A stretch of DNA of 64,000 bases from Flavobacteriaceae bacterium R38 (GTDB lineage: Bacteria; Bacteroidota; Bacteroidia; Flavobacteriales; Flavobacteriaceae): positions 153,402 to 217,401 of the forward strand of contig WXYP01000006.1 of assembly GCA_009901575.1 (NCBI GenBank). Direction: 5' to 3'. The position numbers were made by a program, and so were the translations under genes. The notes under the pieces were generated by a model. The model had not been told where the DNA came from, did not search any database, and saw nothing but the letters and a program-made list of their open reading frames with translations. Positions 15,965-23,754 of this stretch are shown here, one piece after another (the stretch's first letter is position 1; each line of letters starts with the position of its first letter).

Positions 15965-16525
15965 ATGGTACTCAGTAGAGAACAAGTAAAGAAAAGAATG
16001 TCAGACATTAAAGAAAATTGGTTTAGTTACATGATACTTGATATTGAGAATATTCAGTATGGAGGTGATGAAAAAAGATTTAGATATTCTATTGAAGTAT
16101 TAAACTTAGTTAATACAGTAAATTGGGCGAATAGATTTTATGAGAAATCTGGTTCTAAAAATAAAATTGAAACTGATATACTATACAAAGTAATTGAAGC
16201 CAATTTAACTGATAGATCTTTTACTGATAAAGAATTGAAAGCTTATTATAATATGATGGTTAATCTTGAAGATTTTTATCAGGCTATAAATAAATTCAAA
16301 GAGGTTGATATTTATATCCCTTATGAAGCTGAATTCATCATATTAGGATTAACACATGATGAATATGATAATTTAAATGAAAGAGAAAAAGAGAAGCTTC
16401 ACGAATATTATGGAGAAGCTTATTGCGATTTAAGATTTAAAAATACTTCAGTAGATAATTTTATAGTCAAAGCAAAAGAAATAATTAAAAGTTGTATTCA
16501 AAAACGACTAATAAAATGTGCTTAA
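15965..16525 (+). CDS. Hypothetical element protein (186 aa)
   Basis: A soluble, helical, acidic protein without membrane helices or signal peptide. Features such as SFTDKELKAYYNMMVNLEDF and LTHDEYDNLNEREKEKLHEY show helical repeats rich in aromatic and charged residues. I do not recognise a family. It is the last gene before the right end of the element and follows the coiled-coil gene in the same direction, so both are probably controlled by the XRE regulator. Confidence 0.6.
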   Translation: MVLSREQVKKRMSDIKENWFSYMILDIENIQYGGDEKRFRYSIEVLNLVNTVNWANRFYEKSGSKNKIETDILYKVIEANLTDRSFTDKELKAYYNMMVNLEDFYQAINKFKEVDIYIPYEAEFIILGLTHDEYDNLNEREKEKLHEYYGEAYCDLRFKNTSVDNFIVKAKEIIKSCIQKRLIKCA

Positions 16526-16537
16526 AATTGATTGTAC

Positions 16538-16557
16538 TTACACCTATTTTGACACCT
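16538..16557 (+). repeat. Right paired TTACACCT/TGACACCT repeats, candidate integrase arm-type sites
   Basis: TTACACCT (16538-16545) and TGACACCT (16550-16557) are 12 bases apart and in the same orientation as the pair at 7677-7696 beside the integrase. They lie 44 bases inside the right att site. Confidence 0.55.
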
Positions 16558-16561
16558 TAAA

Positions 16562-16593
16562 AATAAAACCCAGTAAAATAAGACATTACTGGG
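16562..16593 (-). terminator. Terminator of ssrA supplied by the element
   Basis: CCCAGTAA (16569-16576) pairs with TTACTGGG (16586-16593). Read on the minus strand the hairpin is followed by TTTTATTTTT, a good intrinsic terminator that begins 8 bases after the tmRNA 3' end. Because it lies inside the element end, the element appears to have brought a replacement terminator. Confidence 0.75.
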
Positions 16594-16600
16594 CTTATTA

Positions 16601-16614
16601 GTGGAGTCGGGGAG
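16601..16614 (+). repeat. Right att site (attR candidate) within the ssrA 3' end
   Basis: GTGGAGTCGGGGAG covers the 3' acceptor strand and the start of the T stem of the tmRNA and is repeated at 7396 and 7543. It marks the junction between the element and the intact tmRNA gene. Confidence 0.75.
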
Positions 16615-16995
16615 AATCGAACTCCCGTCCAAACAAGCAATTAAAATGCTTTCTACATGTTTAGTTCCCGTTTAATTTTCGATGAGTAGCTGACCGAAAA
16701 CCGCCCATTACTCACTTAGCTTCTTAAATTTTAAAACTTGGCCGAAGCTACCTCGTTTCTATGTTGACTTTTATGGTGCCCCAGAATGAATCGCCGTCAA
16801 CAAGGGCTATTCAGGGACATCTCGCTTCTCTACCTTGTAGAGACGAGGCTAATCTTACTATAATTCAGATTAAGCGGCAAGAGCGTAATTATTTTCGCCA
16901 TTTAAAAAGTTTGAAATATGATATTTACGAGCTGTATCTCAGCGCTCGACATGCTTACATCTCAATTAGACTCGCTGTCAAATCCAGTCGACCCC
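16602..16995 (-). ncRNA. ssrA: Transfer-messenger RNA (tmRNA)
   Basis: On the minus strand the RNA begins GGGGTCGACTGGATTTGACA and ends with GGGAGTTCGATTCTCCCC then GACTCCA, the tRNA-like T arm and acceptor strand. The 5' GGGGTCG and 3' CGACTCC pair (one G-U). The tag reading frame (16899-16870) encodes GENNYALAA followed by TAA, a proteolysis tag of the type seen in Bacteroidota. CCA is not fully encoded after the discriminator A. tmRNA rescues stalled ribosomes with SmpB. The gene is intact despite the element inserted at its 3' end. Confidence 0.95.
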
Positions 16996-17164
16996 ATGTT
17001 AAAGAACTTAATTAATTTCTTAAATCAAGTCTTTGATCTAAGAAATGGGATGCGAAGTTAACAAAAAGTTTGCTCACAACTACAAATCCGTTTACTTTAG
17101 AGCAAAATTTATGCCGATTAAAAAACAATATTTTTTAATCGTAGAATCAAATTAACAAAGAGAT

Positions 17165-18361
17165 ATGAAATTCGGTATTATTAAAGAACTTAAGAATCCG
17201 CCAGATAGAAGAGTTGTGCTTTCTCCTGCTGCATGTCTGGAAGTTGTCAAATCATTTCCACAGGCTGAGATTAAAATAGCATCTTCAGATATTAGAGCAT
17301 TTAAAGATGAAGAATATCTGGATGAAGGATTTGAAGTAACCAACGACTTGTCAGATTGTGATGTATTCTTAGGAGTAAAAGAAGTACCGATTGAACATCT
17401 GGTTCCAAATAAAAAATATTTCTTTTTTTCTCATACCATAAAAAAACAACCATATAATAAGAAACTGCTGCAGGCAATTTTAGAGAAGAACATAGAATTA
17501 TATGATCATGAAGTGATAACTAATGTAAACGGACAACGCCTGGTAGCTTTTGGAAGATATGCCGGAATAGTTGGAGCTTACAACGGATTCAGGGCTGTCG
17601 GATTAAAACTTAATGCATTCAGTTTACCAAAAGCAGAAACATTAACAGATCAACAAGCTTTAATAGATGCATTAAATGCTGTGCAACTTCCTAATATTAA
17701 AATTCTTTTAAGTGGTAAAGGAAGAGTAGGGAACGGAGCCAAAGAAATACTAGATGGAGCCAATGTTAAAGAGGTTAGTGTAGATGATTATTTGAATACA
17801 TCTTTTAATGAATCTGTTTATTGCCAGATAGATGTATTGGATTATAACAAAAGAAAGGACGGAAATTTACTGGGGAAAAAAGATTTCTTCAACAATGCTG
17901 AAGATTATGAATCAGATTTTATGCGTTTTGCCCGAGTATCCGATTTTTATATTGCAGGGCATTTTTATGGTGACGGGGCTCCGTATTTGTATACAAGAGA
18001 AGATGTAAAATCATCTGATTTCAATATTAAAGTAGTTGCAGATATAAGCTGTGATATTGACGGACCGGTAGCCACAACTATTCGTGCATCTACCATAGCA
18101 GATCCTATTTATGGATATGACCCTGTGACAGAAAGTGAAGTCAATTTCGAAAATGAAAGTGCAATTGCAGTAATGGCTGTAGATAATTTACCATGCGAAT
18201 TACCAAAAGATGCAAGTAATGGCTTTGGAGAAAACTTTATCAGGCATGTAATCCCTTCTTTTTTTAATAATGACAAAGATGGTATTCTGGATCGTGCACG
18301 CATGACGTATAACGGAGAGTTAACTAAGCGATATTCATACCTTGAAGATTATGTGAAATAG
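17165..18361 (+). CDS. Saccharopine/alanine dehydrogenase-like NAD(P)-dependent oxidoreductase
   Basis: The 398-residue cytoplasmic protein has an alanine dehydrogenase/transhydrogenase N-terminal domain (MKFGIIKELKNPPDRRVVLS). The segment YFFFSHTIKKQPYNKKLL (about 82-99) matches the active-site region of Lys1-type saccharopine dehydrogenases (Lys and His). A Rossmann region, ILLSGKGRVGNGAKEIL, lies near 180-196. Lys1 enzymes interconvert saccharopine with lysine and 2-oxoglutarate, but bacterial relatives are poorly characterised. The gene stands alone beside ssrA, with the small gene at 18453 downstream. Confidence 0.75.
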   Translation: MKFGIIKELKNPPDRRVVLSPAACLEVVKSFPQAEIKIASSDIRAFKDEEYLDEGFEVTNDLSDCDVFLGVKEVPIEHLVPNKKYFFFSHTIKKQPYNKKLLQAILEKNIELYDHEVITNVNGQRLVAFGRYAGIVGAYNGFRAVGLKLNAFSLPKAETLTDQQALIDALNAVQLPNIKILLSGKGRVGNGAKEILDGANVKEVSVDDYLNTSFNESVYCQIDVLDYNKRKDGNLLGKKDFFNNAEDYESDFMRFARVSDFYIAGHFYGDGAPYLYTREDVKSSDFNIKVVADISCDIDGPVATTIRASTIADPIYGYDPVTESEVNFENESAIAVMAVDNLPCELPKDASNGFGENFIRHVIPSFFNNDKDGILDRARMTYNGELTKRYSYLEDYVK

Positions 18362-18452
18362 TAGCTAACAGCCATGCGTTTTTAACAATATGTTAATTAA
18401 TTGAAAATTTATCGCTATCTTCGTTGTCCCAAAAACCTAACACAAGGAGTAC

Positions 18453-18740
18453 ATGGAAATTAATTGGATTTTTAATAATTCCGAATCTGAAGCTGCTACA
18501 AAAGGGCTTATTGACAGAGAATTTTCAATAAGGACGATGCTTTCCAAACTTATTTTAAACGATCCTTACCTTGGAAATTGTGACGACTTAGATTCTTTTT
18601 CTTTTAATTTTCATCTGGAAACAGGTAAGATTACTGTTTCAAAAAAAACGCCGGAACCTTACTATACAAAGATTAAAAGAGTGCTAAAAATGCATCCTTT
18701 AATTTATGATGATGGCCTTGGAGATTTAAAAGTAGGTTAA
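18453..18740 (+). CDS. Conserved-looking hypothetical protein (95 aa)
   Basis: A small soluble protein opening MEINWIFNNSESEAATKGLI, with alternating charged and hydrophobic residues and no membrane helix. It lies 91 bases after the dehydrogenase. Its composition matches chromosomal neighbours. I do not recognise a family. Confidence 0.65.
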   Translation: MEINWIFNNSESEAATKGLIDREFSIRTMLSKLILNDPYLGNCDDLDSFSFNFHLETGKITVSKKTPEPYYTKIKRVLKMHPLIYDDGLGDLKVG

Positions 18741-18774
18741 GTTTTTTCACTTTCAGGTATTATATTTATCTAAT

Positions 18775-19095
18775 TCAACTCATGGTATACGGTAGTAACT
18801 TTAGATAAAATACCGTAATAGGGATATTTATCAGCATTAATCCAATAACTTTTATAAGCTGTTTTCTAATAAACGGATAAAAGAAGCAACAAATAATCAC
18901 CATCATCCCGACCAATAAATTGATCAGGACAACAGCAATTACCATATAAAAACTAACCCTAACACTAAATTCGTTTGTATAAGACGGCAGTGATAAAAAC
19001 AATACTGTAGCCGATAAAAAGGAAAGAACTGCTGTTGTTTTCCCGACTTTCTTTATATAATTAGCCAAAATGTACATGGTTCTCAGTTTAGTCAT
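18775..19095 (-). CDS. Small membrane protein coupled to CreD (106 aa)
   Basis: About three membrane helices follow a short start (MTKLRTMYILANYIKKVGKT). I chose the ATG at 19095 because it overlaps the end of creD by eight bases, a usual sign of translational coupling. A longer frame to 19176 would overlap creD extensively. No family is recognised, but it is the last gene of the creD operon. Confidence 0.65.
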   Translation of the reverse strand: MTKLRTMYILANYIKKVGKTTAVLSFLSATVLFLSLPSYTNEFSVRVSFYMVIAVVLINLLVGMMVIICCFFYPFIRKQLIKVIGLMLINIPITVFYLKLLPYTMS

Positions 19096-20449
19096 GATTC
19101 CAGTCAATTTTTCTTGAAGCAAACATAATAGCAGCAAGAATGAGAAATAAGCCAATGCTCCCCACCAATAATGCATAATTTTCTAGTTGAATGATTATAA
19201 AAATAAAAATGTATAGACCTGTTAAAGAGACTCCTATAAACAAAGGAAATTTTATCTTTTTAAGAATCGTTTTAGCATATGCTGTTATTAAAAGAACTAC
19301 AGAAGTTGTAGCAATAAAATAAGCCTTCAAAAAGCTACTGTGTTCAGATATGGAAATGAGTAAAGTATAGAACATTGTCAATGCCAATCCGATCATTAAA
19401 TATTGAAACGGATGAATATGAATTTTACTCATTGTTTGTATCAAAAAGAAAATAAGAAATGTCAATGCAATAACCAGGTATCCGTATTTGGCAGATCGTT
19501 CGCTTTTTTGATATTCATCAATAGGTAAAATAAAGTTTACTCCAAAAGCATATTCTTGCAGATTGGGCAACCATTTAAAAGCATTTTGCGAAAAAGAACG
19601 GTTAATATGTAAGACTTTCCAATTGGCTTTAAAACCATTAGGCGTAATTTCTTTACTCTTGTCATCCGGCAGGTAAGCTCCGGAAAAACTTGGAGTATGC
19701 CAATCTGATGTCATAGCAATATCTGTAATTTTTCCGATAGGAATAAAACTAAGACGTTCACTACCATTATATGAAATTTGTAATGTAAAGTTGATTTCTT
19801 TATCTATAGGAAGGTCATTTTGATCCAGGTGATTACTTTCGAGAGTATCTAATTTTAATAATTTAGAATTAATAGGAGTATTTTTAAAAACAGGCTCAAA
19901 AGAATAATCATTTGCTCCAAAATTCAATATGACTTCGTTTTTTATTCCTTTTAGATTAGAAGTGTTAATAATGACTCGAGCCTTATCCCACATAATGGCA
20001 TCGTCCTTAATCCCTTTAGTACTGAAATCGGGCATGGAAAAACTACCTTTTATATTCATGTTTGCGGTATAAACAACTGTTTCGTAATTATTGCGATGCA
20101 GAGATTCAGAATCTACGTGAATATTATTATTTAGACGTTCTGGAAAAAAGTAAGCATACTCGATAACTACTTTTTGCTCTTTATGTGAAGTTTTAGTTTT
20201 TTCGTTGTAAATGATAGTTTCATCATAAGTTTTATAGGGAATTTTTAGAATAGGCCCGTAAAGTGATACCTCTTTCCCCCACTTTTCATTGATTTCATGA
20301 ACAACATTTAGTTGTCTAAAAGATCGTTCACTGATCAATCCTTTAATGTATGATAACGGAATGAGTAAGACCAGAATTAATACCCCTACAATTAACATTT
20401 TAACCGTTGTAGTTTTAAAAAAAGTTGTTTTTTGTGTTTTTCTATTCAT
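19088..20449 (-). CDS. creD: CreD family inner-membrane protein
   Basis: The 453-residue protein has the CreD layout. There is an N-terminal helix (about 18-38), a large periplasmic domain beginning with INEKWGKEVSLYGPILKIPY and SSTKGIKDD-type strands (about 50-310), then five or six closely spaced helices to the C-terminus. CreD is linked to envelope stress and beta-lactam response in Proteobacteria; its molecular function is unknown. In Bacteroidota it usually sits with a small winged-helix regulator, as here. A palindromic operator (20470-20486) lies just upstream of its start. Confidence 0.87.
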   Translation of the reverse strand: MNRKTQKTTFFKTTTVKMLIVGVLILVLLIPLSYIKGLISERSFRQLNVVHEINEKWGKEVSLYGPILKIPYKTYDETIIYNEKTKTSHKEQKVVIEYAYFFPERLNNNIHVDSESLHRNNYETVVYTANMNIKGSFSMPDFSTKGIKDDAIMWDKARVIINTSNLKGIKNEVILNFGANDYSFEPVFKNTPINSKLLKLDTLESNHLDQNDLPIDKEINFTLQISYNGSERLSFIPIGKITDIAMTSDWHTPSFSGAYLPDDKSKEITPNGFKANWKVLHINRSFSQNAFKWLPNLQEYAFGVNFILPIDEYQKSERSAKYGYLVIALTFLIFFLIQTMSKIHIHPFQYLMIGLALTMFYTLLISISEHSSFLKAYFIATTSVVLLITAYAKTILKKIKFPLFIGVSLTGLYIFIFIIIQLENYALLVGSIGLFLILAAIMFASRKIDWNHD

Positions 20450-20469
20450 TTTTTGAATGATTTAAAAGT

Positions 20470-20486
20470 ACTTTGAATTTCAAAGT
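20470..20486. promoter_or_regulatory. Palindromic operator ACTTTG-N5-CAAAGT upstream of creD
   Basis: ACTTTGAATTTCAAAGT lies 20 bases upstream of the creD start and recurs almost unchanged at 21449-21465 before the first gene of the operon. It is the likely binding site of the winged-helix regulator encoded between them. Confidence 0.65.
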
Positions 20487-20503
20487 TTATAATTAAAAAA
20501 ATA

Positions 20504-20797
20504 TTATTTTTTGATCAGTTTTTCTAAAGCTTCAATATGTTTTTCAAAAGCGACTTTCCCATTCTTAGTCACAGAGTATCGTGTATTGGGTTTTCTTTCA
20601 ATAAATTGTTTCTCTATACGTATATATTCTTCTTTTTCTAATGCTTTAACATGGCTGGCAAGATTTCCATCTGTAACACCTAGCATTTCCTTTAGCATTT
20701 TGAAATCGGCATACTCATTAACCATCAGAATCGACATAATACCTAATCGTATTCGATGATCAAAAGCCTTGTTGATATTATCTATAATATTCTTCAC
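20504..20797 (-). CDS. Winged-helix transcriptional regulator of the creD operon
   Basis: The 97-residue protein is a single winged-helix domain of the HTH_34/MarR-ArsR-like type. It has FDHRIRLGIMSILMVNEYAD, a recognition helix in DGNLASHVKALEKEEYIRIE, and a wing with KPNTRYSVTKNGKVAF. It lies between the membrane-protein gene at 20834 and creD, all on the minus strand. The two palindromes in the operon are probably its sites, giving autoregulation. Confidence 0.85.
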   Translation of the reverse strand: MKNIIDNINKAFDHRIRLGIMSILMVNEYADFKMLKEMLGVTDGNLASHVKALEKEEYIRIEKQFIERKPNTRYSVTKNGKVAFEKHIEALEKLIKK

Positions 20798-20833
20798 GTA
20801 TTAATGGTAAATCTTATCAATCAATTAAAAAAC

Positions 20834-21439
20834 TTAACGTTCATATTTGTAAAACATCAAAGCTCCGTAAATAATATGTAAAAAACCAAAACCTGCAACC
20901 CAAAACCAAAAACCATAACCAGGAAGCATTGCACAAATTAATCCTAAAATGATCTCAGTGATTCCAAGGTATCTAATATAGCCAATAGTATACTTAGAAG
21001 CATTGACTAATGCCAGGCCGTAAAAAATAAGCATTAAAGATCCTGTAAGACCATGATGGTGACTACTTAACTTTATAAGAATGTAAACTGCGCCTGTAAC
21101 TAACGGAATCAAAAAATTAATAAGAAGCCTTTTAGATGAAGTATCCCAGAAGTTTTCTCCATTTTTCTTTGCTTTTCTGGTAGTAATAATGATTGCTGTA
21201 ACGATACTAAAAAAGGCAACAAAAAATAAATCAATCAAGATATAATTGAAAATTGTACTCCCTAAGATGAGTTGCTCCCGATCATTATTTAAAACGAGGT
21301 AATATGCAACAGCAGCACCAATCAAAGCATAAATACCTGCTAATATACCTGATAAACCACTTAGCGATATAAATCGTGAAGAACGATTCATTATATTTTT
21401 AATTTCTGTGATGTCTTTTAGATAATCTTTCGAATCCAT
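20834..21439 (-). CDS. Polytopic membrane protein, first gene of the creD operon (201 aa)
   Basis: The protein has about six membrane helices after a cytoplasmic start (MDSKDYLKDITEIKNIMNRS). I chose the start at 21439, because the longer frame to 21490 would place the operator at 21449-21465 inside the coding region. Proteins of this type are commonly found upstream of the small winged-helix regulator in Bacteroidota, without a known function. It ends 37 bases before the regulator start. Confidence 0.75.
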   Translation of the reverse strand: MDSKDYLKDITEIKNIMNRSSRFISLSGLSGILAGIYALIGAAVAYYLVLNNDREQLILGSTIFNYILIDLFFVAFFSIVTAIIITTRKAKKNGENFWDTSSKRLLINFLIPLVTGAVYILIKLSSHHHGLTGSLMLIFYGLALVNASKYTIGYIRYLGITEIILGLICAMLPGYGFWFWVAGFGFLHIIYGALMFYKYER

Positions 21440-21946
21440 ATTAAAAGTACTTTGAAATACAAAGTTATGTTTTATCTTTGTACTACGCAACTGTTTTTAA
21501 AGAATTTATAAAAATTGAAACTCGTTAGTAATATATGTTTACTGGATGAATACCCGGGTATACTCAATTAACATTTACTAAGGTTTTAGATCGGATTATA
21601 TTGCGAGCAAAGAATACAAATGGTTGATTTCTGTTGCAATAGATTATTGCTGCCCCCTTTTTTTGAAAACTATAATCAAGATGAGGTGTGAACAAATGCA
21701 TAGGATAGGGAGAGAATGATTTCTGTATAAAAGAAGAGGGAAAAACTAAATGGAACGATTTTTGAGAATATTTTGAAGTATTATTATTAAAGGTATCTTA
21801 AATAAATACTAATAAAATAAGAAAAATCTTATAATGAAGAGTTAAATGCGTAGTAATTGAATATTAAATGATTTTTATTTGTTAGAGATAGGTAAGAATA
21901 CAGTTAGTTTTTTAACTGTTAAAGAGTGATCAAAATAAAATTTAAA
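21440..21946. other. Long intergenic region with divergent promoters
   Basis: No gene is seen in these 500 bases. The left end carries the operator ACTTTGAAATACAAAGT (21449-21465), and a perfect 12-base palindrome ATACCCGGGTAT lies at 21550-21561. The remainder is AT-rich and should contain the promoter of the first TPR regulator. Confidence 0.5.
21449..21465. promoter_or_regulatory. Palindromic operator upstream of the membrane-protein/winged-helix/creD operon
   Basis: ACTTTGAAATACAAAGT lies 9 bases upstream of the start at 21439. It shares both six-base arms and the flanking AAGT context with the site before creD (20470-20486). Confidence 0.65.
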
Positions 21947-23695
21947 ATGGCTAATTCTATATTTCGATTATTTTCTATTGTCTTAAGAGTAATTTGTTTT
22001 GCCTTTTTATTATTCGCATCTCCATCGGTTTCTCAACAAAGTAGTTTAAGTTCTGAAAATGCCAAAAAATGGAGACATCATTCTTTTGAAGAATTAGCCA
22101 TATTTTTTGAAGACACTACTGAAGTAAAAGATCAGACCGCAGTTAACGAAATATCAAGCCTCATGTTGAAAATAGCTGCTGATGAGAAAAAATCTGAATA
22201 CTATATAAAAACCTATCAATTATTAGCTGAAGAATGTAGACGATCTGGAAATTATCGTAATGGAATTGATAATATTAATAAATCCATTCGCTTTTTTACC
22301 AGGAAAACCTCTAACTCGTGTAAAGCATCAGTTTATTTGACTAAAGCTTCTTTATCATTAAAAGTAGATGATTACGGAGGCGCAATGAATAATAATCTCA
22401 AAGCATTAAAGTTAGCTAAAAAAGAAAAAAACAAACAGCTTCAAATTACTGCAAATCATAATATAGCATCAATTCATTATCAAATGAATAATGTAAAAAG
22501 AGCACTAGATATTTATCATAAAAATGCCATCCTTCTTAAAACGGATAAATTAATTAAATCAAACAAAGAAGATCAGATCCTTTTTATTCGTACCCTTATA
22601 GCTATTTCTGAAGCGTATACAGGTTTAGAAGAATATGATAAGGCGCTTTCATATTGTAATGATGTGATCAAGTTTAGTGAAATATTCGGGCATTATAATT
22701 ATAAAGCTTATGGTTATTTAGGTTTAAGCGATGTATATTCCCTGACATGCAGGGATCAAAAAGCATTATTGAGTTTACAAGAAGCAAAGAAATACGATGA
22801 ATATAATTCAGACAATACCTTTCATTCATTAGTTCATTTATACAGAGCCAGAACTTTTTTTTACCAGAGAAACTACTTAAAATCTATAACAGAGTTAGAT
22901 GAAATAGGAGATTACCTGAGCGATCCGACATTTAGTTCTTTAAACGCTCATGAAATTAATGTGCTTTATGCCAGATCTTATCAGAAATTATATGATTTAG
23001 AACGAGCCTCGCTTTATTCAAATAGGGCTTTTGAACTTTTTCAGGATAATAAAAAAAGATTGAGTGCTGTCAATACCAGTTTAATCCAATATGATACTGA
23101 AGGCTTACAAGAAGAAATAAAAACATGGTCTTCTTCTGCAAGAAAACATAAAAAGAAATTTCAGATATCTATAATTACAGCTGTATTGTTATTACTTTCT
23201 TTTTTAGCTTTTTATAGAAAACAGCAAAAGAAAAATAAACTAAAGTATGAAAGTGCAATAATTAATTTAAACAAAGAAGCTAATTCTGTTATTCCTGATA
23301 ACCACCATGAAACAAGTAAAAATGAGATTCAAAGTATTGAAAACAGGAAGGTAAGAGAGCTTTTAAAGAAATTAAAAATCTTTGAATCCGAAGAATGGTT
23401 TTTAGATAATAATTCTTCTTTAAATGAAGTTGCTAAAAAATTAAGAACAAATACAAGTTATTTATCTAAAGTAATTAATCAATATAAGAAGCAGTCGTTT
23501 ACCAAATACCTTACAGAGCTTCGCCTGAATTATGCAATGACTCGTCTTAAAAATGATACTAAATTCAGATCATACACTATTAAATCTATTGCTAAAGAAG
23601 TTGGGTTTAATAGCTCAGAACCTTTTGCTAAAGCCTTTAAAAAGAAAACCGGTATTTATCCTTCTTATTTCATAAGAGAATTAGAGCGAAATTAA
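21947..23695 (+). CDS. TPR-TM-AraC one-component regulator 1
   Basis: The protein has a signal peptide (hydrophobic run ICFAFLLFASPSVSQ), then tetratricopeptide repeats over about residues 60-370, one membrane helix (about 404-422, IITAVLLLLSFLAFY) and a C-terminal AraC-type HTH domain (about 468-582, with NEVAKKLRTNTSYLSKVINQ and IAKEVGFNSSEPFAKAF). The layout places TPRs in the periplasm and the DNA-binding domain in the cytoplasm. It is the first of four paralogues in a row. I chose the ATG at 21947 over an upstream GTG because the signal peptide then starts correctly. The ligand and targets are unknown. Confidence 0.85.
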   Translation: MANSIFRLFSIVLRVICFAFLLFASPSVSQQSSLSSENAKKWRHHSFEELAIFFEDTTEVKDQTAVNEISSLMLKIAADEKKSEYYIKTYQLLAEECRRSGNYRNGIDNINKSIRFFTRKTSNSCKASVYLTKASLSLKVDDYGGAMNNNLKALKLAKKEKNKQLQITANHNIASIHYQMNNVKRALDIYHKNAILLKTDKLIKSNKEDQILFIRTLIAISEAYTGLEEYDKALSYCNDVIKFSEIFGHYNYKAYGYLGLSDVYSLTCRDQKALLSLQEAKKYDEYNSDNTFHSLVHLYRARTFFYQRNYLKSITELDEIGDYLSDPTFSSLNAHEINVLYARSYQKLYDLERASLYSNRAFELFQDNKKRLSAVNTSLIQYDTEGLQEEIKTWSSSARKHKKKFQISIITAVLLLLSFLAFYRKQQKKNKLKYESAIINLNKEANSVIPDNHHETSKNEIQSIENRKVRELLKKLKIFESEEWFLDNNSSLNEVAKKLRTNTSYLSKVINQYKKQSFTKYLTELRLNYAMTRLKNDTKFRSYTIKSIAKEVGFNSSEPFAKAFKKKTGIYPSYFIRELERN

Positions 23696-23754
23696 AATGC
23701 TAAAAAAATCATAAAATTCTATATTTTTATACAGAATAACTCAAAAAAGAATAG

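Larger units (their letters stand above)
7543..16614. mobile_element. Integrated genetic element (about 9 kb) inserted in the 3' end of ssrA
   Basis: The element is bounded by direct copies of the tmRNA 3' sequence (7543-7556 and 16601-16614; a further copy is at 7396-7410). It carries a tyrosine integrase next to the left end, an excisionase-like HTH protein, a replication protein and several unknown genes with no housekeeping functions. Paired TGACACCT repeats lie just inside both ends (7677-7696 and 16538-16557). No conjugation, Zot or capsid gene was recognised. It is therefore best called an integrative, possibly mobilisable or satellite-like, element rather than a complete phage or ICE. 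Confidence 0.8.

Noticed and set aside
7543..16614. Complete filamentous prophage
   Set aside because: The replication protein resembles phage types, but no Zot/morphogenesis protein or coat protein is seen.
16761..17015. 84-residue plus-strand open frame
   Set aside because: It lies almost wholly within the tmRNA gene on the opposite strand, and its translation has no protein-like pattern.
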